Part shown: one piece after another, positions 25,148 to 34,020 of the stretch
Layout: every line of letters begins with the position of its first letter
Position numbering within the stretch: the first letter of the stretch is position 1
Assembly (NCBI GenBank): GCA_019163175.1
Contig: JAFLKN010000005.1
Location: 123,447 to 183,162 of the forward strand
From: Prolixibacteraceae bacterium
GTDB lineage: Bacteria; Bacteroidota; Bacteroidia; Bacteroidales; Prolixibacteraceae
Length of the DNA: 59,716 nt
Direction of reading: 5' to 3'
Made by a program: the position numbers and the translations under genes
The notes under the pieces: generated by a model
Seen by the model: the letters and a program-made list of their open reading frames with translations, nothing else
Database searches by the model: none
Told to the model about the DNA's origin: nothing

Positions 25148-26389
25148 ATGATTCGGAGCTACACAGAAAAATATGCTGAAATATGGGAAGGCTGTCCGAA
25201 GCAATTGCCAGTTTTCAGTAAAAAATATTCACGTTCAGAGAAACTCCAAAAAGAGCAAACGCTCGATCAATTTCTGAAAACCATTAAATCATTTCGTAAA
25301 GATCGGATCAATCACCAATCAATTTCTGAAGCTAAGCAACGTTTATTTTTACAGAATACCCGTGCTTTCCTCTGCAATGGACTTGACTTTACAAACGATC
25401 AGCTCGAACTGATGTTTTCCGACGATATGGTAAATATTACCCGTTCGTTTGTCAGGCAGGCAAAGGCTTTTGATTCGGAGCTGTCTTTCAGCGATATTTT
25501 TCAGGCTTGTCGGAACATGTGGATCATGAACGGATTGCAACTTATTTTGGGAATTCCCATGCGGGTTACACCTTCCATTTTCGCATACAGTATGTTGTAC
25601 CCGTATACTGACAATCTGATCGACGATCCGCAAATCACTATACTTGAAAAGCTGGCTTTCAGTCAACGCTTTCGTAGTCGGCTTTCAGGCGTGAATCTTA
25701 ACCCTGAGAATAAAACTGAACATGCCATTTTCCGTCTGGTTGAAATGATTGAAACTGAATATTCAAGAACCGATTTTCCTGAAGTGTTTAAAAGCTTGCT
25801 TGATATACATGATGCGCAGACCGCTAGCATGAAACTGATTCAACTTTCTGATTCGCTATCTGAGCAGGAAACTTTGAAAATTTGTCTGGCCAAAGGTGGG
25901 ACATCTGTTTTGGCCGATGGCTACCTCGTAGCCGGAAACCTAACTGCCGGGCAAAAATATTTTCTATATGGCTACGGTGCTTATTTGCAGTTGTTGGACG
26001 ATATTCAGGATGTTCAGGAAGATTTTAATGCCGGACTTATGACTGTTTTTTCCAAATCTGCTTTCCATCAGTTTCTGGATGATAAATTGAATAAAACATA
26101 CTGGTTTGGTGACGAGGTAATGAAAAGCCTGGATTCTTTTGATGGGCAAAATATCGATTTATTTAAGTCGCTGATGCGTAGAAGTATGGATCTTTTTATA
26201 ACCGAAGCCATTGCTCAAAATCCGGCGGCATACAGTGCCCTATATAGTGCAGAGTTTGAAAGTTATTCGCCCTTCTATTTTTCGTATATACGCAAGCGAA
26301 AAGAGCAATTTACCCCGTATAATGGATTTTTACTGACTGCAATCGAAGAAATCGCTTTTTCTGAAAGCATGGTTGATGTTTCATTATAG
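25148..26389 (+). CDS. Orphan class I isoprenoid-synthase-like protein
   Basis: The 413-residue, apparently all-helical soluble protein has no signal peptide. Two acidic motifs fit the metal-binding sites of class I isoprenoid enzymes: D155-N-L-I-D159-D160 in YPYTDNLIDDP, and D284-D285-x-x-D288 with E291-D292 in LQLLDDIQDVQED. They lie on separate helices about 125 residues apart, as in prenyl and terpene synthases. Overall it resembles none of FPP synthase, UppS or phytoene synthase closely. No other terpenoid gene is adjacent; tRNA-Leu and GH51 flank it. A prenyl-diphosphate-binding role is inferred; substrate and product are unknown. Confidence 0.6.
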   Translation: MIRSYTEKYAEIWEGCPKQLPVFSKKYSRSEKLQKEQTLDQFLKTIKSFRKDRINHQSISEAKQRLFLQNTRAFLCNGLDFTNDQLELMFSDDMVNITRSFVRQAKAFDSELSFSDIFQACRNMWIMNGLQLILGIPMRVTPSIFAYSMLYPYTDNLIDDPQITILEKLAFSQRFRSRLSGVNLNPENKTEHAIFRLVEMIETEYSRTDFPEVFKSLLDIHDAQTASMKLIQLSDSLSEQETLKICLAKGGTSVLADGYLVAGNLTAGQKYFLYGYGAYLQLLDDIQDVQEDFNAGLMTVFSKSAFHQFLDDKLNKTYWFGDEVMKSLDSFDGQNIDLFKSLMRRSMDLFITEAIAQNPAAYSALYSAEFESYSPFYFSYIRKRKEQFTPYNGFLLTAIEEIAFSESMVDVSL

Positions 26390-26506
26390 ATCGTTTAGTA
26401 GTTTTTTTTGTGTTGTAAAAAATAAAGTGTTTGAAAGACAATTATTTTTTTGTTGTTTTGATGTATAAACTTTAAAACTAATTCTTAACCAATAAAATTA
26501 CTCCAA

Positions 26507-28051
26507 ATGAAGAAGTTACTTGTATTTCTATTTATTCTTCTTGCAGCATTTATTACAAAGGCACAGGTTAATGTGTTACAAATTGATGCTGTTGGCGGAA
26601 AAACTCAAATCAACAAAAATATTTACGGGCAGTTTGCCGAACACCTTGGTCGTTGTATTTACGATGGTATATGGGTTGGAAAAGATTCACCCATTCCCAA
26701 TGTAAATGGTTACCGCAAAGATTTGCTGGAAGCTCTTCAGGCTCTTAAAGTGCCTGTACTTCGTTGGCCTGGAGGTTGTTTTGCTGATACTTACCACTGG
26801 AAAAATGGGATTGGTGCGTTAAATGAACGCCCAAAAATCAAGAATGTATTTTGGGGCGGAACCGTTGAAGATAACAGTTTCGGTACACACGAATTTCTTA
26901 ACCTTTGCGAATTGCTAGGCTGCGATCCTTACATTTCGGCCAATGTTGGTTCGGGTACAGTTGGGGAAATGGTCGATTGGATCGAATACATGACTTCAGA
27001 TGACAATGTTCCGATGGCAAACCTTCGCAAAAAGAACGGTCGTGAAAAACCATGGAACGTAAAATTTATCGGAATTGGCAACGAAAGCTGGGGCTGCGGT
27101 GGCGATATGACTCCTGAGTTTTATGCCGATTTGATGAGGCAATACTCGAACTATGCAAAAATGTACGGTGGCGATAAATTCGACCGTATTGGATGCGGTT
27201 CAAACGGAAGCGATTTCAATTGGACCAAAGTGCTGATGGAAAAAGGCCGTAACAATATGGATGGATTGTCGCTTCATTATTACACCATTGCAGGCGAAGG
27301 CTGGAATAATAAATCATCGGCTACCAATTTTGGTGAAGAACTGTATTTCAACGGCTTGAAAAAAGCTTTATACATGGACGAACTGGTTAGCCGTCATTCG
27401 GCTATCATGGATCAGTATGATAAAGATAAACGAGTGCCATTGCTGGTTGACGAATGGGGCATTTGGACTGATGTGGAACCCGGAACTAATCCCGGCCACC
27501 TTTTTCAGCAGAATTCAATGCGCGATGCATTGATTGCCTCAAGCACGCTGGATATTTTGAACAGACATTGCGATCGCGTAAAAATGGCTAACATCGCCCA
27601 GATTGTGAATGTATTGCAATCGATGATTTTGACCAAAGGCAATCAAATGGTTCTGACTCCTACATACCATGTTTTCAAAATGTACAATGTCCACCAGGAT
27701 GCAATCCTGTTGCCATCAAGTTTATTCACTGAGAAATACAAACATGGTGAGGACGAAATTCCAGCGATCAGCAGTACGACATCTGTAGATAAAAACGGTA
27801 AGATTCATGTAACTATCAGTAATGTTAATCCTACCAAAGAGATAAAGCTGGAAATTAATCTTTCAGGAAAAGCGATTACGAAAATCAATTCCGCTACAAT
27901 TTTAACTGCTTCCGCTTTTAATTCTGTAAATACCTTTGAAAAGCCCGAAACCATTGCTCCGGTAGCTTTTAAGAATGCTAAAAAACTTGGTGACAGTAAG
28001 CTTGAAGTAACTATTCCCGGTAAATCAATCGTAGCTTTAGAACTTGAATAA
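26507..28051 (+). CDS. Exported alpha-L-arabinofuranosidase, GH51
   Basis: The 514-residue protein has a signal peptide (about 1-19). The GH51 TIM barrel shows [19 protein letters not shown] and [15 protein letters not shown]. The acid/base is E193 in [11 protein letters not shown] and the nucleophile is E316 in [11 protein letters not shown]-terminal beta-sandwich (about 430-514) closes the enzyme. It releases alpha-L-arabinofuranosyl residues from hemicellulose or arabinogalactan side chains. It is a single-gene unit with a UUCG-loop terminator. Length and catalytic residues are intact. Confidence 0.93.
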   Translation: MKKLLVFLFILLAAFITKAQVNVLQIDAVGGKTQINKNIYGQFAEHLGRCIYDGIWVGKDSPIPNVNGYRKDLLEALQALKVPVLRWPGGCFADTYHWKNGIGALNERPKIKNVFWGGTVEDNSFGTHEFLNLCELLGCDPYISANVGSGTVGEMVDWIEYMTSDDNVPMANLRKKNGREKPWNVKFIGIGNESWGCGGDMTPEFYADLMRQYSNYAKMYGGDKFDRIGCGSNGSDFNWTKVLMEKGRNNMDGLSLHYYTIAGEGWNNKSSATNFGEELYFNGLKKALYMDELVSRHSAIMDQYDKDKRVPLLVDEWGIWTDVEPGTNPGHLFQQNSMRDALIASSTLDILNRHCDRVKMANIAQIVNVLQSMILTKGNQMVLTPTYHVFKMYNVHQDAILLPSSLFTEKYKHGEDEIPAISSTTSVDKNGKIHVTISNVNPTKEIKLEINLSGKAITKINSATILTASAFNSVNTFEKPETIAPVAFKNAKKLGDSKLEVTIPGKSIVALELE

Positions 28052-28088
28052 GCAATCATTAATTGGTTTTGCCTGTAACTGATATTCT

Positions 28089-28121
28089 TGCCGGGTCGAT
28101 TCGTCGATCCGGCATTTTTTT
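28089..28121 (+). terminator. Intrinsic terminator with UUCG loop
   Basis: An 11-bp stem (28089-28099 with 28104-28114, one G-U pair) is closed by a TTCG tetraloop and followed by seven T residues. It lies 37 bases after the GH51 stop codon. Confidence 0.92.
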
Positions 28122-28159
28122 AATATTAACTCAGATGTGCGTTATCTTGCTAAATCGAT

Positions 28160-28167
28160 TAATTTTG
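28160..28167 (+). promoter_or_regulatory. TAnnTTTG -7 element
   Basis: TAATTTTG matches the Bacteroidota -7 consensus and lies 25 bases upstream of the ATG at 28193. No clear -33 TTTG is present. Confidence 0.4.
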
Positions 28168-28192
28168 GGCGCTTTATCAGTTTTCAATTCAC

Positions 28193-29299
28193 ATGAGTAC
28201 AGAACGAATAAGTATAGGATTTCTTGGCGCTGGCGGAATTGCACAGGCACATGCATTCGCATTAAACTCGCTTAAATATTATTACCCGGAAGTTCCTGAA
28301 ATTGATTTTGAGGCAGTTTGCTCAGCTCGAAAAGAAAGTAGTGATGCCTTTGCTACAAAGTTTGGTTTTAAAAAGTCGCTCTCATTGGATGAATTTAAAA
28401 GCAATCCGGATATTAACACTGTTCTGATTTTAGGTCCAAATAAAGTTCATTTTGAGCATTTAAAACTGGCATTGGAAATGCCTTCAGTTAACCGGATTTA
28501 CCTTGAAAAGCCTGTTTGTTCCAATATGGAAGAAGAGGTGGAGATGACAGAAATTGCAGCCAAATCCGGAAAGCAAATTCAGATTGGGTTTCAGTATCTG
28601 CAAACAGCATCGGTTCGCGAAGCTTTGGCTTTTTGGCACTCCGGAAAGCTAGGAAATCCAATCCATTTTGACTTGAAATATTACCACGGCGATTACCTTC
28701 AGCAATCCTACCGCGATAAGCGGCAAACCCGACTGACTCCGGCTCCTGATGGTGGCGCTATGGCCGATTTGGGCTCGCATGGAATAAGTTTGCTGATGGC
28801 TTTTTTAGGTGAAAATCTTCAGATTACCAGCGCCATACAGGCTGGAAAATTTGCTGATGTTCCCGTAGATTCGGACTTGTTTAGCTTGCTATCTCTGGTT
28901 CAACCCGAAACATTGGCTGCCGGATCGATGTCGGCCAGTCGTATTAGTTCCGGCACCGGTGATCTGGTTTCGCTCGAAATTTATGCTGAAAAGGGAATGC
29001 TTCGTTATTCATCCCATTCGGTCGATTATTTCGAGTATTATCTGGAAGAAACCGGTCAATGGACCAGACAAGTAGTCGGAAGCAATTATTCTCCTATAAC
29101 GAGCTTCCCGTCGGGTCATGTTCCTCCCGGTTGGTTGCGTTCTATGATTCATGCACATTATATATTTCTCACGGGTAACGATTCAAAATCTGTTGTCCCT
29201 GATTTGAAGCATGGATTGGCCGTTCAGCGTTTGGTAAGAGAAACTGCCGATTATTTAAAAGATTACAGGAATTTAATTCAGAAACATGGAAAGAAGTAG
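28193..29299 (+). CDS. Cytoplasmic Gfo/Idh/MocA-family oxidoreductase
   Basis: The 368-residue protein lacks a signal peptide. The nucleotide site is GFLGAGGIAQAHAFAL, the EKP motif is LEKPVCSN (E105-K106-P107), and GGAMADLGSHGISLL marks the C-terminal domain. It would oxidise or reduce a sugar or cyclitol with NAD(P). Its stop overlaps the start of malQ by 14 bases, so the two are translationally coupled. Its substrate is unknown; it differs from the exported family member at 15839 in location, length and motif. Confidence 0.87.
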   Translation: MSTERISIGFLGAGGIAQAHAFALNSLKYYYPEVPEIDFEAVCSARKESSDAFATKFGFKKSLSLDEFKSNPDINTVLILGPNKVHFEHLKLALEMPSVNRIYLEKPVCSNMEEEVEMTEIAAKSGKQIQIGFQYLQTASVREALAFWHSGKLGNPIHFDLKYYHGDYLQQSYRDKRQTRLTPAPDGGAMADLGSHGISLLMAFLGENLQITSAIQAGKFADVPVDSDLFSLLSLVQPETLAAGSMSASRISSGTGDLVSLEIYAEKGMLRYSSHSVDYFEYYLEETGQWTRQVVGSNYSPITSFPSGHVPPGWLRSMIHAHYIFLTGNDSKSVVPDLKHGLAVQRLVRETADYLKDYRNLIQKHGKK

Positions 29300-30761
29300 C
29301 GGAATACTATTGCATATTAGTTCACTGCCGGGCGACGAAGGTATTGGTAGCTTAGGGAAAGAGGCATTTCAATTTGTCGATTTCCTGGCGCAAGCAAAAC
29401 AAAAAATCTGGCAGATTTTGCCACTTGGACCAGTTGGCTATGGCAACTCACCCTACCAGTGTTATTCTGCTTTTGCCGGAAACCCCATGTTTATTGATGT
29501 TCATCAACTTGTAACCGATCGGCTAATTCCGAAAAATTCGTTGACGGAACAGAATTTTAAAACCAGAAAGGTGGAATTTGAGCGGGTAGGAGAGTGGAAA
29601 ACTGCTTTGTTCCATGAGGCTTTTGCCGGTTTTCAGAAAAACTTCGACCATTTTAAAGACGAATATTTTTCGTTTATGCAGCATAATTCGTGGTGGCTCG
29701 ACGATTATGCCTTGTTCCGGTCGTTAAAAACCAAAAACGACGAAGCCGTTTGGAACACCTGGGACAAAAAGCTTGTCACACGCGATCGGCAGGCTATTCA
29801 GGCAGCATTCAGTGAATTGCATGCTGAAATAGATTTTCATCGGTTTCTCCAATTTATATTCTTCAGGCAATGGTTTAAACTCAAAGCCTATGCGAACAAA
29901 AAGGGGATTCGGATAATCGGAGATATTCCGCTGTATGTTTCGCTTGACAGCGTTGACGTTTGGGCCAATCAGGATATTTTCTTGCTCGATGGCGATTCAA
30001 AACCTACTCAGGTTGGTGGAGTACCACCTGATTATTTCAGCGAAACCGGCCAATTGTGGGGCAATCCGGTATTTGACTGGGAGCGGATTGCCGAGCGCGA
30101 TTTCGACTGGTGGCTGGCTAGGATTCATTTTAATCTTCGGATGTTCAATCAGGTTCGGGTCGATCATTTTCGTGGATTGGAGTCTTTCTGGTCAATTCCG
30201 GCCGAAGAAGAAACAGCCATTATTGGCGAATGGCTTCCGGCTAAAGGGCATGAATTATTCAGGAAATTAAAAGAGCAATTGGGAACGCTGGAAGTAATTG
30301 CCGAAGATTTGGGTTTAATTACTCCTGAAGTGGAAAAACTTCGCGATGATTTCGGTTTACCCGGAATGAAAATCCTTCAGTTTGCATATAGTGGTGAGGT
30401 TTACAATGCCAATTTGCCTCATAATTATACTTCCAATTTTCTGGTTTATACCGGAACTCACGACAACGACACTTCATTGGGCTGGTTCAATTCAATCGAT
30501 AAAAAAGAGCGGCGATTCCTTCACAAATACGTTTCCGGAAAAGGAAAACAGTTTGTGCAAAATTTCATTGAACAGGCATGGGCCTCGGCTGCACACACCG
30601 CTATAATTCCGATGCAGGATGTTTTAGGGCTTGATTCTGACGCACGAATGAATACTCCAGGAGTGGCCACCGGAAACTGGGACTGGCGTTTTACCTGGGC
30701 ACAAATCCGTTCAAATCATAAGGTTTTCCTGAAGGGAATTACGGAGAAGTATAACCGTTAG
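29286..30761 (+). CDS. malQ: 4-alpha-glucanotransferase (amylomaltase), GH77
   Basis: The 491-residue protein has the typical MalQ length. Visible blocks are SSGILLHISSLPG, GYGNSPYQCYSAFAGNP, IIGDIPLYVS, the nucleophile D293 in RVDHFRG, the acid/base E340 in VIAEDLG, and THDND (391-395). It transfers alpha-1,4-glucan segments in glycogen or maltodextrin metabolism in the cytoplasm. The first codons overlap the oxidoreductase gene. No glycogen phosphorylase or branching enzyme is nearby. Confidence 0.94.
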   Translation: MERSSGILLHISSLPGDEGIGSLGKEAFQFVDFLAQAKQKIWQILPLGPVGYGNSPYQCYSAFAGNPMFIDVHQLVTDRLIPKNSLTEQNFKTRKVEFERVGEWKTALFHEAFAGFQKNFDHFKDEYFSFMQHNSWWLDDYALFRSLKTKNDEAVWNTWDKKLVTRDRQAIQAAFSELHAEIDFHRFLQFIFFRQWFKLKAYANKKGIRIIGDIPLYVSLDSVDVWANQDIFLLDGDSKPTQVGGVPPDYFSETGQLWGNPVFDWERIAERDFDWWLARIHFNLRMFNQVRVDHFRGLESFWSIPAEEETAIIGEWLPAKGHELFRKLKEQLGTLEVIAEDLGLITPEVEKLRDDFGLPGMKILQFAYSGEVYNANLPHNYTSNFLVYTGTHDNDTSLGWFNSIDKKERRFLHKYVSGKGKQFVQNFIEQAWASAAHTAIIPMQDVLGLDSDARMNTPGVATGNWDWRFTWAQIRSNHKVFLKGITEKYNR

Positions 30762-30807
30762 AGAGCAAGTGGTAGTGGATTCCTCCAAAGTGAATTAAAT
30801 TGTATTT

Positions 30808-31011
30808 TTACTTCACTGTTTCGTCTTCACTTGCTTCTTTCGTTTGAGAAATTTGAATTATGCCTTTCACAAAATCATAGATGCCCCGACCAAGAATTAC
30901 ATAGAAAAGAATTTGAGCTTTTGGAACTTCGCTAAATATGTCATCACCTAAGTAAAATTTAAACCACAAACCAAGCAGGATTAAAAAAATCCCGGTAATA
31001 ATTCTTATCAT
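30808..31011 (-). CDS. Small membrane protein of unknown function
   Basis: The 67-residue product has two hydrophobic segments (about residues 3-19 and 33-50) separated by a short acidic loop, and a charged acidic tail (KEASEDETVK). I do not recognise a family. Support for a real gene is a strong Shine-Dalgarno sequence, GGAGGA, eight bases before the ATG at 31011, which is unusual in this window. It lies tail to tail with malQ. Confidence 0.55.
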   Translation of the reverse strand: MIRIITGIFLILLGLWFKFYLGDDIFSEVPKAQILFYVILGRGIYDFVKGIIQISQTKEASEDETVK

Positions 31012-31105
31012 TTTCGGTCCTCCAATTAAATATTGTTAGTTTGCAATAATAATATTCCTTCATTTATACTCATTATTGCACTTAGCTATTTCTCTTTGTT
31101 TTGAT

Positions 31106-32458
31106 TTATTGTTTAACAAATTTCATAACCTTGCTTCTTTTATTTGTGTTTATACATATCAGGTACAAGCCTTTGGTCAATAAACTGGTGTTTACAAACT
31201 CATCAATGGCTACTTTTTTCGAAATGCAAATTTTCCCGTTCAAATCAGACACAACAATTTTGGATTCCTCGTCCAATCCATCGATCCGGAACCCATCTGT
31301 TACCTGATTAAGGTAAAGGCAAATCTCATTTGCTTCAATTTGTTTAACATCAGTAGTCGAGAACTCCACAATATTCAAAAAGTCTTTCCATTGGTCAGCT
31401 AAAGAATAAAGGATAGATGATCCTAAAGGCACGTATAATTTACAGGTTGTTTTGTTGACATTATAAAAGACTTCTTTTGATGAGCTTAAGTCAATTGGCT
31501 TTTGAGCAAAACAATATATCGAGGTTAATCCTGTACAATTGTAAAAAGCTGATTCTCCAATACTTTCTACTGTTGATGGAATGGAGAATGTTGTTAATCC
31601 AGTACATTTTTCAAAAGCCCAAATGTCTATAGTTTTTAATGAAGGTGGAATAACAATTGAAGTTATTTTATCACAAGAAAAGAAGGCATCATCCACGATT
31701 ATTGTAACTGTTGGTGGGATATTAAGAGTTCCCGATATATCCTGAGGACAATAAATTAATTGTGTCTGTTCTTTATTATACAATAAGCCATTTATACTTG
31801 AATAATTTAGATTATTTACATCTACAGAAATCATGGCTTTGGAATTGATAAAAGCAAAATAACCAATACGTTTAACTGTTGTTGGTATACTTAAAGAATT
31901 TAGCTTTGAGCAACCATACAATGCAAGAGTGTCAATGGAAGTTAATGATGCTGGAGATTCGAAAACCAGAGAAGTTATGCCTGTGCAGAAACCGAAGGCA
32001 CTTCCTTTAATTGTTGAGACTAATTTAGGAATAAGTACAGTAGATAAACCAGTACAAGATTCATGTGCCCATTTCCCAATTGAAGTTATTGTTTTTGGAA
32101 ACTCGATAGCGATCAGGCTTTTTTTCCCACCAACGTTTAATTTAGAAAAAGCTCTCTCAGGAATTTCATTGGCAGTATAGTTAATATTTATGGTCCCGGC
32201 TGTACCTGCTTGTCCCGTATAAGAATTGATGTTTACTTCGCTTATGTCAAGGTTTGCTAATAAAGGCATATCATCCCGCATGGTTTTAAAATCACGGGCA
32301 TCGATGGTGCCTTTTACGGTTAGGTTCGTAACTGTAATTTTCTCATTGGTAGTTAGTGTTGTTGATAAGCTGCCTGCGGTGCAGTTTACTGTTTTGGAAA
32401 CTTGGCCCAAGCCATTTAATGACAATGTCAGAATTATATAGAGCAGAGCTTTTTTCAT
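31106..32458 (-). CDS. BspA-type leucine-rich repeat protein with T9SS tail
   Basis: The 450-residue protein has a signal peptide (MKKALLYIILTLSLNGLGQ), a first beta-rich region (CTAGSLSTTLTTNEKITVTNLTV pattern), and a run of LRR_5-type repeats (SLIAIEFPKTITSIGKWAHES, LNSLSIPTTVKRIGYFAF, ITSIVIPPSLKTIDIWAFEKC). The C-terminal 70 residues form a type A sorting tail (GFRIDGLDEESKIVVSDLNGKI, TKGLYLICINTN). Such proteins are secreted by T9SS and often bind surfaces or host proteins. It is the most downstream gene of the minus-strand exported set. Ligand unknown. Confidence 0.85.
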   Translation of the reverse strand: MKKALLYIILTLSLNGLGQVSKTVNCTAGSLSTTLTTNEKITVTNLTVKGTIDARDFKTMRDDMPLLANLDISEVNINSYTGQAGTAGTININYTANEIPERAFSKLNVGGKKSLIAIEFPKTITSIGKWAHESCTGLSTVLIPKLVSTIKGSAFGFCTGITSLVFESPASLTSIDTLALYGCSKLNSLSIPTTVKRIGYFAFINSKAMISVDVNNLNYSSINGLLYNKEQTQLIYCPQDISGTLNIPPTVTIIVDDAFFSCDKITSIVIPPSLKTIDIWAFEKCTGLTTFSIPSTVESIGESAFYNCTGLTSIYCFAQKPIDLSSSKEVFYNVNKTTCKLYVPLGSSILYSLADQWKDFLNIVEFSTTDVKQIEANEICLYLNQVTDGFRIDGLDEESKIVVSDLNGKICISKKVAIDEFVNTSLLTKGLYLICINTNKRSKVMKFVKQ

Positions 32459-32572
32459 TTTAATTTAGGAGTGATTATAAGTCTGATTGAAATCTAAATT
32501 TCTTTAATATTCGGATTCTATCTCATTTTGAAATATTGTATCCGTTGACAAAGCTCTTTTGTATAATAGCTA

Positions 32573-33232
32573 TCATTTACTATTGAATTTATAACCTACA
32601 GAAATACTTATTACGCGGTTTTTCATTTCGCTGTCATCTTCTGAAGTTGCTTCCAGATTAGCTAATCCATAAGAATAATTTAATCCAAACTCCATAGATT
32701 TTATATTTATTCCTGCTCCTGCTATTAATCCATAATCGAGCGGTTTTATGTCATCGTCTTCACCCGATCCCCATTTAAGATCAATTTCTTCTAACTCCGT
32801 TTGGCCATTGTATGTGACTTCATTTTTGGTTTTTCCACTTAAGCCAAATCCCAGATAGGGGCCAAATGCTGCATATATTCTTGAACCTCCTGCATTGAAG
32901 TAGACTTTTGCCAATAATGGAACATCTAAATAAAGTAGGTTCGCATTCGATTTTTGTGAATAAGAGCTTTCTTTCACATCCAGTTTAAATCCTTTTGTTG
33001 ATAAGAATAATCCCGTTTCAAATGAAGTCGTTTCTGTTGCCGGAAATTCAGCAGTTAACCCAATATGAAAACTCGGTTTCATCTTAAATTCATCGATGTT
33101 GGTCCCATCATGGCTCTTTGCCAGTATGTTTGCAAGGTTCAAACCGCCTTTAATCCCAATAACTTGTGATATAGCAGGTAATGTCAACGTTGAAAACATT
33201 AAGAAATACATTAATTTCATCATAACTTTCAT
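32573..33232 (-). CDS. PorT-family outer-membrane beta-barrel protein
   Basis: The 219-residue protein has a signal peptide (about 1-22, ending AISQ). The rest has alternating strands of an eight-stranded barrel: IGIKGGLNLAN, SFHIGLTAEFP, SFETGLFLSTKGF, LLYLDVPLLAKVYF, RIYAAFGPYLGFGLSG, LDYGLIAGAGINIKSMEFGLNYSYGLAN and a final ISISVGYKFNSK. This is the outer membrane beta-barrel (OMP_b-brl_2/PorT-like) family, common in Bacteroidota. Function of most members is unknown. It lies in the minus-strand exported set. Confidence 0.8.
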   Translation of the reverse strand: MKVMMKLMYFLMFSTLTLPAISQVIGIKGGLNLANILAKSHDGTNIDEFKMKPSFHIGLTAEFPATETTSFETGLFLSTKGFKLDVKESSYSQKSNANLLYLDVPLLAKVYFNAGGSRIYAAFGPYLGFGLSGKTKNEVTYNGQTELEEIDLKWGSGEDDDIKPLDYGLIAGAGINIKSMEFGLNYSYGLANLEATSEDDSEMKNRVISISVGYKFNSK

Positions 33233-33416
33233 GATACTATGTGTTTGGTATTTTCCTACTCTTTTGGCTTTTCGGTTACGACCCGTTTGGTGTTAACTAT
33301 TCCACATTTTTTGTCACTTGTCCAACCAAATATTACGTTTTTTGTATTTTAAAAATCTGTATAGCATTAAAGGAATTAGCCACTTCTCTGTATAGCTGAT
33401 TTATTGTGAGTTAATT

Positions 33417-33917
33417 TCAAAACCTTATCCTTAGTCCAACCTGAACCCCGTTGGTTGTTCCCGAAGCCAGATTATTTAAATTATTAACAGGGGCAAAAAT
33501 TAAATCAACTGGCATATTGTGACTTGTTGATTCAATTCTTTGCAAAAGCGAACTTTTCGGAACTAATGAAAGATTTGAAGTATTAAAAAGAGTAGATTTA
33601 TTTGTTATAACTCTCAAACTATCGATACCTTGGTTTGATATTTTGAGTACACTTTCTGATATGGAATTCTGAAGGTTAATGAAATTTTCACCCACAGATG
33701 ACGTTGTTTTTGATTTTTTAGAATGCTTAATTACTGCATATACTAGCGCTACAGCAAGGCCGGCGCCACCAATAATTATTAGCGTATTGCCACCACCGCC
33801 CATTCCGGGTAGTTCACCACTCCTGTCCTTAAATTTGGCATTAGATTTAACTGGACTAAATGTTAAAGCAATAGCTAAGATCAAAAAGATAGAAATACTT
33901 TTGTTAAATTTTTTCAT
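33417..33917 (-). CDS. Exported hypothetical protein
   Basis: I do not recognise this 166-residue protein. It has an N-terminal signal peptide (about 1-27), a short Gly/Met-rich stretch (GELPGMGGGGN), a second hydrophobic segment (about 45-63, LIIIGGAGLAVALVYAVI) followed by KHSKKSK, a Ser/Asn-rich middle, and a C-terminal strand ending VQVGLRIRF. The terminal aromatic residue resembles outer-membrane proteins. It lies between the FN3-like protein and the PorT-like barrel. Confidence 0.6.
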   Translation of the reverse strand: MKKFNKSISIFLILAIALTFSPVKSNAKFKDRSGELPGMGGGGNTLIIIGGAGLAVALVYAVIKHSKKSKTTSSVGENFINLQNSISESVLKISNQGIDSLRVITNKSTLFNTSNLSLVPKSSLLQRIESTSHNMPVDLIFAPVNNLNNLASGTTNGVQVGLRIRF

Positions 33918-34020
33918 AATGGATTGACTTGAGATGATTAATAAATGATTGATTTTTTTGTATTTTTTGTAGTCTTAATTCGTATTTTTAAATGAACCTC
34001 CCGATAAAAACTTAGATACC

